Shown: piece by piece, positions 7,165 to 14,872 of the stretch | Layout of the letters: the number at the start of each line of letters is the position of its first letter | How positions within the stretch are numbered: position 1 is the stretch's first letter | NCBI GenBank assembly: GCA_002706265.1 | Contig: PAKU01000033.1 | Location: 62,001 to 126,000 of the forward strand | DNA from: Polycyclovorans sp. | Lineage (GTDB): Bacteria > Pseudomonadota > Gammaproteobacteria > Nevskiales > Nevskiaceae | DNA: 64,000 nt | Direction: 5' to 3' | Translations under genes and position numbers: made by a program | Notes under the pieces: model-generated | What the model saw: the letters and a program-made list of their open reading frames with translations, nothing else | Told to the model about the DNA's origin: nothing | The model's database searches: none

Positions 7165-9354
7165 TCACTGATCCGTGGTGGTGATGCTGACGTCGCAGAA
7201 GATGCAGTCGTTATCGACCGGCGCCAGCGGCAGCACGCCCAGGGTCTCTTCGGGCGCCTGGGCGTTGACCGCGACGATGCCTTGCGTCGACAACGTGTAC
7301 AGATAGGTGCCCACCGCGTCCTGCATGAACACCGTGCGCAGCGGGTCGATGAAGGTGGCGCCACAGGGCGGCGGGGCAAATGCGTCACCGTCGACTTGCC
7401 CCGGCGACACGCCGCCCCCGCCGCGTTGGTCACAGTCCGCCGGGGTTTGCAGCACCGCATGATCGACCCGGCTCAGCGCCGCCAACGGCACCTCGCCTTC
7501 GGGGTCGACGCGGACCACCATGAAGCCTGCGAAGTCGGCAGCGCCGTCGAAGACGCGCAGTGGAAAGGCCAGCGTGCCAGGCACCGCCTGCGCGGTCGTA
7601 TCGGGGAAATAAGTGAAGGCGCGCGCGTCGTACTCGGCGCTGGAATAGCTGTAACTGTTGTCGCCGGCGGCGGGTTCGATCACCGCGACCTGGCGCACGT
7701 CGGCCAAATTGGCCACGTCGAACAGTTGCACCGCCACGCGGCCGTTGAGCTGCTCATCGTCGCCGCCGCGGCCGATGGTGAGCAGGTATTCATCGCCCAG
7801 AGGCTGCAGATAACTGGAAAACCCCGGAATCTTCAGCGCGCTGACGATGCGCGGCTGCTGCGGGTCGGTCAGGTCAAAGGCGAACAGCGGATCGATCTGC
7901 TCGAAGGTGACCACGAAGCCACGCCCACCAATGAAGCGCACCCCGCGCGTGGTTTCGCCGGGGGCATAGCCGTCAACCTGGCCGGCAACGCTCAAACCGC
8001 CGCTGTCGAGGCGCAGCACCCGCAGATGGTTGCTGAAGTTGCGCCCATCCTCTGAAAACTGGAACGCGGTGGTGGCCACGCGCAGGTGCCCGTCAAATTC
8101 GCTGAAGGCAAAACGGTCGGGCGGCGAGCCTGGCACCCGCCCCAGGCCGCGATACTCGGGCGCCGCCGTGTCAGAGAGCGCGAAGCGGTGAATCACCGTT
8201 TCGTCAGGCTGGTCCGGCGCGAAGAACCAGCCCGCGCTGTTCTGGGCCAGGTACAGATTGCGGGCCGAAGCGTAGAAAAGGAAGGCGTTGTTCACGGCCG
8301 CGCTGACCGCGTGCGCGCTGCCGTCGAGGTTGAAGCTCTGCAGCACCGCCAGCCCGAAGTCGCTGGGCACCTCGGGCGCCACCACTGCCTCGCAGGGCAA
8401 GGCGGTCGCCACGCCATCGTCATAACGCCGGGGCAGAAAGGCTGCGGCGCCGGCTTGCCGCACGACCTCCGTCATGCGGGCACGCACCTCGGCCTTGAGG
8501 GCGTCGGCATCGTCCTGGCGGCCTTCCGATTCGGCCGCGAAGTAGTCATCTCGCAGGGTCAGCAGATCGGTATCGTCGAAGGCCGCCTGTGGAAAGGGCG
8601 CCGTAAACCGGCTGAAACGATGAACGCGCTGGTTGATGCGGCGCGCCTCCACCGGATAACCGTCAACGGCAACCCGTCCCATCACCACCGGCTGATCCGG
8701 GTTCTGCACGTTCACCAGCACGCTTTCGGCCCGCACCTGCTGCGCGATAAAGCGCTGACCCAGCACCACCAGTTGGCCTTGCGCCTCATCCAGCAACAGC
8801 GCCTGCCCCGAGAAGCGGCCCGGCATGCCAACCGACAGGGGAATGTCCACCACGGGGCGATCGCGCAAACCCTCTGGCGGGAAGGCCGAAACCACGCGCA
8901 GTCGGTCGCCCCCGGCCAGATACACGCGGCCGTTGCTGTCGGCCTTCACCAGATCGGCCTCGTCAACGTCGCTTTCCTGCGTGTTGGTCTGCGACACCCG
9001 GTCCGGCGAACGGGGCGCGCCCCCGTCGGTGCCGAGATCTTCGGGGGCCGCGACGGGCGCGGTCGGCACGGGGATCGGAAAACCGATGGCCTCCGGGCAG
9101 GGGCCGATGCCAAAGCAACGGAATGACGCCAGGAACTGCTCGGTGAAGCTCTCGCCCAGGTACGCCTCGAAATTCGAGCACGCCGGCGCGCCCACAAACG
9201 ACTTGAGCAGCAGCTTGCTGTCGGGCGCCGGCCCCGTCGCCCCCGGGCCTACGACTGCCGAACCACCGCCACTGCTGCCGCAGGCCGCCAACATCAGCGC
9301 GCCCAGCAGTAAAGGCGTAAAGCGCAAACACCGCAACCGGGAATGGGCAAACAT
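7165..9354 (-). CDS. beta-propeller domain lipoprotein
   Basis: The 729-residue protein begins with a lipoprotein signal whose lipobox LMLAAC places the lipidated Cys at residue 25, followed by a Gly/Ser linker. A block reading TNTQESDVDEADLVKADSNG opens the large 'beta propeller domain' family (secreted, C-terminal propeller, function unknown). Blade-like repeats with internal motifs such as DGYAPGETTRGVRF and GFVVTFEQIDPLFAFDLTDP follow. The start was set at the ATG 9354 because the signal peptide begins there; a frame extension of 59 codons upstream looks non-coding. It lies 158 bases downstream of the VWA-led cluster and may be read from the same or its own promoter. It probably sits on the outer membrane. 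Confidence 0.75.
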   Translation of the reverse strand: MFAHSRLRCLRFTPLLLGALMLAACGSSGGGSAVVGPGATGPAPDSKLLLKSFVGAPACSNFEAYLGESFTEQFLASFRCFGIGPCPEAIGFPIPVPTAPVAAPEDLGTDGGAPRSPDRVSQTNTQESDVDEADLVKADSNGRVYLAGGDRLRVVSAFPPEGLRDRPVVDIPLSVGMPGRFSGQALLLDEAQGQLVVLGQRFIAQQVRAESVLVNVQNPDQPVVMGRVAVDGYPVEARRINQRVHRFSRFTAPFPQAAFDDTDLLTLRDDYFAAESEGRQDDADALKAEVRARMTEVVRQAGAAAFLPRRYDDGVATALPCEAVVAPEVPSDFGLAVLQSFNLDGSAHAVSAAVNNAFLFYASARNLYLAQNSAGWFFAPDQPDETVIHRFALSDTAAPEYRGLGRVPGSPPDRFAFSEFDGHLRVATTAFQFSEDGRNFSNHLRVLRLDSGGLSVAGQVDGYAPGETTRGVRFIGGRGFVVTFEQIDPLFAFDLTDPQQPRIVSALKIPGFSSYLQPLGDEYLLTIGRGGDDEQLNGRVAVQLFDVANLADVRQVAVIEPAAGDNSYSYSSAEYDARAFTYFPDTTAQAVPGTLAFPLRVFDGAADFAGFMVVRVDPEGEVPLAALSRVDHAVLQTPADCDQRGGGGVSPGQVDGDAFAPPPCGATFIDPLRTVFMQDAVGTYLYTLSTQGIVAVNAQAPEETLGVLPLAPVDNDCIFCDVSITTTDQ

Positions 9355-9512
9355 GGCGGGCTCGATTGATGGGCAGACGCTGACGCTAGCGCCAGCGCGC
9401 CCAGCAGGCAAGCAGTACATCGGACACACCGGCACGCCATGCAGATCACAACGTGACCGTGACCGACGTGGAAGGCCGGATTCCTTACAAGAGGCGGCAG
9501 CCACGGGCTGCC

Positions 9513-10376
9513 CTACGGCTGGCGGCGACAATCCGCATCCAGCCAGTGCTGTACGCGGCCGGTTTCATCGAGCCGGGCGCTGTCCACCGACAGAATCGCG
9601 GCGCGCTCGACGTCGATCAAAACCTCGCTGCGCAGGTGGCGGCTCCAGGGCACGCGCACCAGCACCAGTTTTTCGTTGACCCACTGCGCGCTCGCCGCCG
9701 CGGCAATGCCGTGCAGACGCAGTTCGATCTGCTCTTCGCGCTCGCGGTCGATCAGGAGTTTGGCGATGCGCGGCGGGCGCTGGACCGGCGACGGATTCTC
9801 GATCCAGAACGCGTAGGCGCTGTTGGGCGAGCGCTGCCCCGTGATTGCCGCCTCGGCACGCGGCACCGCCGTGAGTTGCAGGCGCGCCGCGATCTCGGCC
9901 GGCGCCGGTGAGGGGCAGTCCAGCGCGCGACGCTGTTCGAGTAGCACTTCGTGCACGGCGTCGGCCGCGACATCGGTGAAGCCCTGGTCGATGGGGCGGC
10001 TGCCATCGCAAGACCCGGTGCGGACCTGTGTGCTGCCCGGCGCCAGCGTCCCGAAGATCCAGTAGCGCGCGCCGGGCTGCAGCGCCAGACCGCAGGCGGC
10101 GCCATCGAGTGCGGTGCGCAGGCTGTCGACGCCGGCCGCGTTCTTGTAATCCTGCAGCCGGGTGAACTGCGCGCGTCGGTGCGCATGGCCGTCGCCGTCG
10201 CCCACTCCATTGCCCACGATCTCGACCTGTTCGACGCGCACCTGCATCACCACGCCGGCGCGCTGGAAATATTCGGCCAGCGTCTGCGGCGCGCAGCGGC
10301 AGGCCCAGGCCGGCGAGACGCACAGCGCCAGCAGCGCCGCGACGATCGCGCCCGCCGCGCGGCGCTCAGCAGCCAC
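9513..10376 (-). CDS. secreted NTR/TIMP-like protein with shared C-terminal domain
   Basis: The 287-residue product (GTG start at 10376, overlapping the upstream stop by 11 bases) has a signal peptide ending near ACRCAP. The mature protein begins with CRC. The region to about residue 125 shows the netrin/TIMP-like pattern of an N-terminal CxC, a strand MQVRVEQVEIV, then AACGLALQPGARYWIFG and a final GSCDG. Bacterial NTR-like proteins are exported and mostly uncharacterised. Residues 187-263 form a second domain containing WVNEKLVLVRVPWSR, which recurs in the upstream neighbour. It is the last gene of the five-gene cluster. Protease inhibition is only suggested by the fold resemblance. Confidence 0.5.
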   Translation of the reverse strand: MAAERRAAGAIVAALLALCVSPAWACRCAPQTLAEYFQRAGVVMQVRVEQVEIVGNGVGDGDGHAHRRAQFTRLQDYKNAAGVDSLRTALDGAACGLALQPGARYWIFGTLAPGSTQVRTGSCDGSRPIDQGFTDVAADAVHEVLLEQRRALDCPSPAPAEIAARLQLTAVPRAEAAITGQRSPNSAYAFWIENPSPVQRPPRIAKLLIDREREEQIELRLHGIAAAASAQWVNEKLVLVRVPWSRHLRSEVLIDVERAAILSVDSARLDETGRVQHWLDADCRRQP

Positions 10377-11571
10377 GGCTGTAGTACCCGGCGACGAGTG
10401 CACCGCTGGCGGCGTAGGCCGGTATCCAGCCGCGATCGACCACCTTGGGCGTACCGCCGTTGCAGGGCGACTCATCCAGGGTCTCGACGTGCAGCCACAA
10501 GCCGTCACCGATGCTGCGCGCCTCGAGAATGTTCACCGCGTGCTCGTCGCTGGCATCGGGCGCGTGGCCTTCGACCAGGCGCGACACCTGCGCAGTGCGT
10601 CGCCCGCCCGCGGGCTGCGACCACAGGTGCCCGTCCCAGTGCGCGTTGAGGAAGGCCAGGCGATTCGGCAGCAGGCGCGCCAGCGGCAGGAATTCACCGA
10701 CCGCGTCGGCACGCACCCAGCCGCGCGCCAGCGGCTGGTTGCGCAGACCGATGGCGTACCAGCCGGGGCGCTGTGCGTAGACCACCGCAGCGGCGCCCTC
10801 GTAGGTGTATTCGCGAGTTTCGAAGTGCGCCAGGTCCACCAGCCGCAGCGCCGGTTCGGTGTCGGCATCCGGCTCGGCGTGGATGGCCAGCGGCTGCGGA
10901 TCGTGCGCCGGCACCACGCCACCGGTCTCGGGCGGGCCGAAGATGTGCGGCAGCAGCAACAGGCCGATCATTGCCTGCGCGCCGGGTAGCGACTGCGGCA
11001 CAGTCGCATCAACGGTAAAGCGCGCCGGATCATCCGGATTCATCGCCGCCGCGGGATCACAGGGGCAGGCGCCGCGGCAGGCCGCCTGGTACTGCTCGAA
11101 GGCGTTGCGTCCGTCGTGCGCCTGCTCGTGATAGCGCAGCGTGCCGCGGTGGGCATCGAGGATCAGGTCGCTGAACAGCGCGCGGCCCCAGACGATGCGC
11201 AGGAAGATCAGCCGCTCGTTGAGCCAGCGCGGCGCGATCGGCCCGCCGACGTTCTCGATCAGCAGGCTGCGGCGCGGCGCCCCCGGTGCATCCACGATCA
11301 ACGCCGCGCCCCAGGGCCCGGGCTGCGTGGTGTCCGGGTTGCGCAGCCACAGGCGCGCGGCGCCCTCGGGTGCGGGCAGCTGATCGCCGGCCGGGGTCGC
11401 CCCGCCGGGGACATCGATCAGGTGCAGGCGGTTGGCAAACTCCGCCGCAGGCGGGCCGGCGTGAACCACGCGCGGCGCGTCCCAGCAGGCCGGCGAGGTG
11501 TGGAAGTCCGGTCCTGCCGCGCTCGCAGCACAGGCCAGCAGCAGCGCCAGCGCCACCGCGCCGTGCCTCAT
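10366..11571 (-). CDS. secreted protein of unknown function sharing a domain with its neighbour
   Basis: The 401-residue product has a signal peptide (MRHGAVALALLLACAASAAG) and no further membrane segment, so it is periplasmic or secreted. Residues 72-150, containing RWLNERLIFLRIVWGR and SDLILDAHRG, match the C-terminal domain of the downstream protein in order and spacing, indicating a duplicated domain. A CRGACPCD Cys cluster lies near residue 165. The last 180 residues are rich in short strands, possibly SH3-like (GWYAIGLRNQPLARGWVRAD). I do not recognise the family. It overlaps the lipoprotein gene upstream by four bases. Confidence 0.5.
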   Translation of the reverse strand: MRHGAVALALLLACAASAAGPDFHTSPACWDAPRVVHAGPPAAEFANRLHLIDVPGGATPAGDQLPAPEGAARLWLRNPDTTQPGPWGAALIVDAPGAPRRSLLIENVGGPIAPRWLNERLIFLRIVWGRALFSDLILDAHRGTLRYHEQAHDGRNAFEQYQAACRGACPCDPAAAMNPDDPARFTVDATVPQSLPGAQAMIGLLLLPHIFGPPETGGVVPAHDPQPLAIHAEPDADTEPALRLVDLAHFETREYTYEGAAAVVYAQRPGWYAIGLRNQPLARGWVRADAVGEFLPLARLLPNRLAFLNAHWDGHLWSQPAGGRRTAQVSRLVEGHAPDASDEHAVNILEARSIGDGLWLHVETLDESPCNGGTPKVVDRGWIPAYAASGALVAGYYSRGC

Positions 11572-12095
11572 CCGCCGGTCTGCAGCAGCATCTGGACCTG
11601 GGTCTGCGCGCCGGTGCCGATCAGGTTGATGCTGACCGTACGACGGCTTTTCACGAAGCGCAGCGAGGTCATCGGCGCGCCGGCCGTGGCGGGCAGTGAT
11701 TCGTCGTCCCAGCCCTGCGTCTTCATCTGCTCTCGCAGGTGGGCGGCGACCGCGGCGGTGTCGTCGTCACTCTGGCCCTGCAGCATGCGGCCCGCCGGTG
11801 TGTCTGACACGGCCAGGATGCGCAGGCCCGGGTAGAGGCTGACGTCGTCGGGGAAGTCCGCCGGCCGCTCCAGGTTCTGGCCGGTGGTGACGGTGTTGCC
11901 GCCGACCTGCTGGGTGATCGCCACCGCCTTGCCATCGGCGCCGACGCTGACATCCACGTCCAGGCCATGCTGCGCGGCGTAGTCCTCCATCTGCTTCTCG
12001 CGCGCCTCGGGGCTGTCGGCGGCCGGGCCGCAGGCGCTCAGCACGAGGCTGCCAAGCATCAGCGCGACAAGAGTGGGGGCGGCGGGAAGGTTCAT
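11568..12095 (-). CDS. small lipoprotein of unknown function
   Basis: This 175-residue protein has a clear lipoprotein signal with lipobox LVLSAC, Cys22. The rest is soluble and acidic in its first third (SPEAREKQMEDYAAQHG, then a strand with DVSVGADGKAVAI). A strand near the end (RRTVSINLIGTG) precedes QVQMLLQ. No family was recognised. It starts 35 bases after the Cys-rich gene stops and overlaps the next gene by the ATGA arrangement, so it belongs to the VWA-led cluster. Confidence 0.55.
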   Translation of the reverse strand: MNLPAAPTLVALMLGSLVLSACGPAADSPEAREKQMEDYAAQHGLDVDVSVGADGKAVAITQQVGGNTVTTGQNLERPADFPDDVSLYPGLRILAVSDTPAGRMLQGQSDDDTAAVAAHLREQMKTQGWDDESLPATAGAPMTSLRFVKSRRTVSINLIGTGAQTQVQMLLQTGG

Positions 12096-12130
12096 GGCGT
12101 GCTCCAGGCTTGGGTGTCAGGGTTTGGGCG

Positions 12131-12568
12131 TCAGGGTTCGAACTTCAGGGGTTCCGCGGGTGCGGTGACGGTGCCGCTGCGTTGCGGAAACTTCGCGGCC
12201 CATTCGGCGCGCTTGGCGGCGGCGGCACCGGCCGAGTCCCGCTCCCAGCGCAGGCGCGCGTCGGCGGACATGGGTGCCCCGCAGACGTTGTCGGGCAGGC
12301 AGTAGCTGCGTTCCTCGAAGGGATCGTCGAAGGCGTAGCAGGCCTGGCCGTCCGGGCAGGACCCCGGGTTGCAGTCCTTGCGTCCGGCGCAGACGCCGGG
12401 CGTGACGCGGCTGCCGTCCGGGCAGTTCACGGCCCAGCGCGACAGGCACTTCGTCGCGCAGTCGTGGCTGGCGGTGAAGCCGCTGCCGGAGATGCTGCAC
12501 GGCGAGCCGGCGGGCTTGCCGCAGGCGGCGAGCAGCAGCATGCACAGCATCAGCGATGCCATTCTCAT
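12131..12568 (-). CDS. Cys-rich lipoprotein of unknown function
   Basis: The 145-residue product has lipobox LLAAC (Cys16). Ten further cysteines lie between residues 24 and 96 (24, 37, 41, 49, 60, 66, 71, 77, 90, 96), enough for five disulfides in an EGF- or trypsin-inhibitor-like knot. The C-terminal 45 residues are Ala/Arg-rich and free of Cys. The start ATG at 12568 overlaps the stop of the VWA gene by four bases; a longer frame upstream lies wholly inside that gene. The family is unknown. Disulfide formation implies export and the Dsb system. Confidence 0.55.
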   Translation of the reverse strand: MRMASLMLCMLLLAACGKPAGSPCSISGSGFTASHDCATKCLSRWAVNCPDGSRVTPGVCAGRKDCNPGSCPDGQACYAFDDPFEERSYCLPDNVCGAPMSADARLRWERDSAGAAAAKRAEWAAKFPQRSGTVTAPAEPLKFEP

Positions 12569-14703
12569 GGCGTGATCTCCACCGGCGTGCGCGCCAGCAC
12601 CTGGTGTTGCAGGCCGGTGACGTAGCGCAGCTCGTACTGGCCGGGTTCGGCGGTGCGGCGGGCGGGGATCACCCCTTCGCCGTCGGCCTCGCGCGCGGGC
12701 TTCGCCGCAAAGCCGTAGTTGACGGTGTAGCCCCACATCTTGCCGTCGGGGGTGTCGGCGGGCGCGATCACCACGCGATCTCCGGCGAAGCCGGCACCGC
12801 GGTAGTGCACCGGAATCTCCTGCCCGGCCTTGATCGTCGCGGGCGCCTGGACGCTGGCGGTGGAAGCCTCGATGCGGATCGGGCTGCGCGCGATCACCTT
12901 GCGCCCGGGGTTCACCAGATAGGCGATCTCGTAGTCGCCGGCAATGGCCGGCACGCGGATCTCGACCGTGCCCGGCGCGTCGCCGGCACCGCGCTTGAGC
13001 GCCACATAGCTGTCCCGGTTGTGGCCCTGGCCCACTGGCACCACGCTGATCCAGTCGTCGTCCCAGCCGTCCGGCCCGGTCCAGGTCACGTTGATGGTCG
13101 AGCCGCCCTCGGCGGTCGCCGGACCCGAGACGCTGGCACTGACGTCCTCGACCCGCAGGGGCCGCGTCGCCTTCACCGCGTACTGCATGCCGGGGTACGT
13201 GGTGTAGGCGGCACCCATCACGTAACGGATTTCGTAGTCGCCAGCCTCGCCCGGCGTGGTGAGCCGCACCGGCTTGCCGGGCACCAGGCGCGCGCTGTAG
13301 TGCGCGTTGTCGAAGGCGCGCGCATCGCCGGCCGGCACGATGGTGACGAGATCATGTTTGCTCAGCGGCCCGCCCCAGACGATATCGAGGGGGCTGGCGA
13401 TGCTGGCGGTATCCGGCGCCTGCAAGCTGAAGTGCTGCGGCGTGATCTCGATGTCCTGTCGCGCCAGCACCACCTGCGGTTGGCGCAGCGTGTAGCGCAG
13501 CTCGTAGCGGCCGGCGCGCGGCGGCATCTGCAGCGGCGCGCGCTTGAGCGGGCTGGCCGCCGGCACCTTGGCCGGCGCGACGAAGAAGATCGCATCGTCC
13601 GGCGCGGCGTCCGGCTCGGTCACCAGCAGCAGGGTGTTGAGTCCATCCGGCCCCTGCCAGCCGATGTCGATCACCGTGCCTTCGGGCGCCGTGGCCGGGG
13701 CATCGAGCTTGACCGGCAGTTCCAGGTCCACCGGGATCGTGAACACATGGGTCTTGCCGGCCGTGACCTGAACTTCGCGCTCGCCGTGCCGGGGCTTGCC
13801 GTCGGCCCAGCCGTGCCAGGTGGCGCGCACGCGGTAAGGCCCTTCGGGCACCTCGGTTTCGGCCACGCCGACGCCATCGGCAGCGAAGCCCGCGAACGCG
13901 CCGTCGCCGTCCGGCGGGGCTGCGGCGTCTGCCGGCGTCATCGACCAGTCCAGCTTCGACTGGATCAGCGGCCCGCCGTCCAGGACCGTGGCCTTGAGCA
14001 CCACCGTGGCCGGTGCGGCCGCGGGCGGCTCGGGCGGTGGTTCGGGAACTGCCACCGTGGACAGGGCCGCTGCCAGTTGCGCGGCATCGTCGGCGGCCAG
14101 GAACTGCCCGCCGGTCTTCGCCGCCAGGCACTGCAAGCCCTTGCGCTCCTCGACCGTGACGTCGAAGCCGATCACGTGCACGGTGAAATCCAGGCCGTTC
14201 TGTTCCAGCGCGCGACCGACCGCACAGGGGTCGGCGTCGCAGGTCTCCTTGCCGTCGGAAACCAGGATCACCGTCGCCGCCTGGCGCCTGTAGTCCAGCT
14301 TCTCGGCGGCGTGCTGCACAGAAGCCGACAGCGGCGTCATGCCGCGCGGGGTCAGGGTGCGGATCTGCCGGCGCAGCGCCTCGCGATCGGTGCCGACCTC
14401 GGCCAGCGTCTCGATGTCGGCGCAGTCCGACTTGCGGCGATGCCCGTAGGCCACCAGGCCCAGCCGCTGCTGCGCGGGAAGCTCGTAGGTCAGCGCCTCG
14501 ACCACGTCCTTGGCAATGACGATCTTGTTGACGCCGTCGATCTGCCCCCACATCGACCCGGAGGCATCCAGCACCAGCAGGCTGTCGCGGGGTGTTCCCC
14601 CGGCCGCTGATACCGGCTGTGCCGGCAATCCGGCCAGCGCGAGCGCGGCAATGGCGCTGCACACCCGCAACGCGAGACCCAGTCGATCTTTCAGTGATGT
14701 CAT
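12565..14703 (-). CDS. exported VWA-domain protein with tandem Ig-like repeats
   Basis: The 712-residue protein has a signal peptide (residues 1-33) and a von Willebrand factor A domain at about 40-230. The metal-ion site is intact: DASGS (Asp46, Ser48, Ser50), a conserved Thr region in RGMTPLSAS and the VILVSDGKETC strand. After a Pro-rich hinge (about 245-260) come at least four repeats of roughly 95 residues. Each has a pattern like APATxxxG then IxVxWxGP, and ends in YELRYxxxxxxxVLAR, with ITP at two ends. They look like Ig-type or PKD-like modules. The start at 14703 was chosen for the signal peptide. It heads the minus-strand cluster down to 9513 and probably works as a surface or periplasmic adhesion or assembly scaffold. 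Confidence 0.75.
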   Translation of the reverse strand: MTSLKDRLGLALRVCSAIAALALAGLPAQPVSAAGGTPRDSLLVLDASGSMWGQIDGVNKIVIAKDVVEALTYELPAQQRLGLVAYGHRRKSDCADIETLAEVGTDREALRRQIRTLTPRGMTPLSASVQHAAEKLDYRRQAATVILVSDGKETCDADPCAVGRALEQNGLDFTVHVIGFDVTVEERKGLQCLAAKTGGQFLAADDAAQLAAALSTVAVPEPPPEPPAAAPATVVLKATVLDGGPLIQSKLDWSMTPADAAAPPDGDGAFAGFAADGVGVAETEVPEGPYRVRATWHGWADGKPRHGEREVQVTAGKTHVFTIPVDLELPVKLDAPATAPEGTVIDIGWQGPDGLNTLLLVTEPDAAPDDAIFFVAPAKVPAASPLKRAPLQMPPRAGRYELRYTLRQPQVVLARQDIEITPQHFSLQAPDTASIASPLDIVWGGPLSKHDLVTIVPAGDARAFDNAHYSARLVPGKPVRLTTPGEAGDYEIRYVMGAAYTTYPGMQYAVKATRPLRVEDVSASVSGPATAEGGSTINVTWTGPDGWDDDWISVVPVGQGHNRDSYVALKRGAGDAPGTVEIRVPAIAGDYEIAYLVNPGRKVIARSPIRIEASTASVQAPATIKAGQEIPVHYRGAGFAGDRVVIAPADTPDGKMWGYTVNYGFAAKPAREADGEGVIPARRTAEPGQYELRYVTGLQHQVLARTPVEITP

Positions 14704-14872
14704 CGCGCCGTGCACCGATGGAGGCAGATGTCGAAATGTCACACCGGCCAAAGCGTACCCGGCCGCGCCGTCGGTGGGTAGCTGCGGCATCGCCTCTATT
14801 CAGGGCGGTCGGTAATGCGGGTGCGATCGGGCCTGCGCTAAAGCCGCTGCGGCACGCTTCCGGCCTTGGGTG

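Noticed and set aside
12556-14610. A 684-codon plus-strand frame opposite the VWA gene
   Set aside because: The VWA gene has a signal peptide, MIDAS and repeats. The opposite frame is His/Arg/Gly-rich with no motif.
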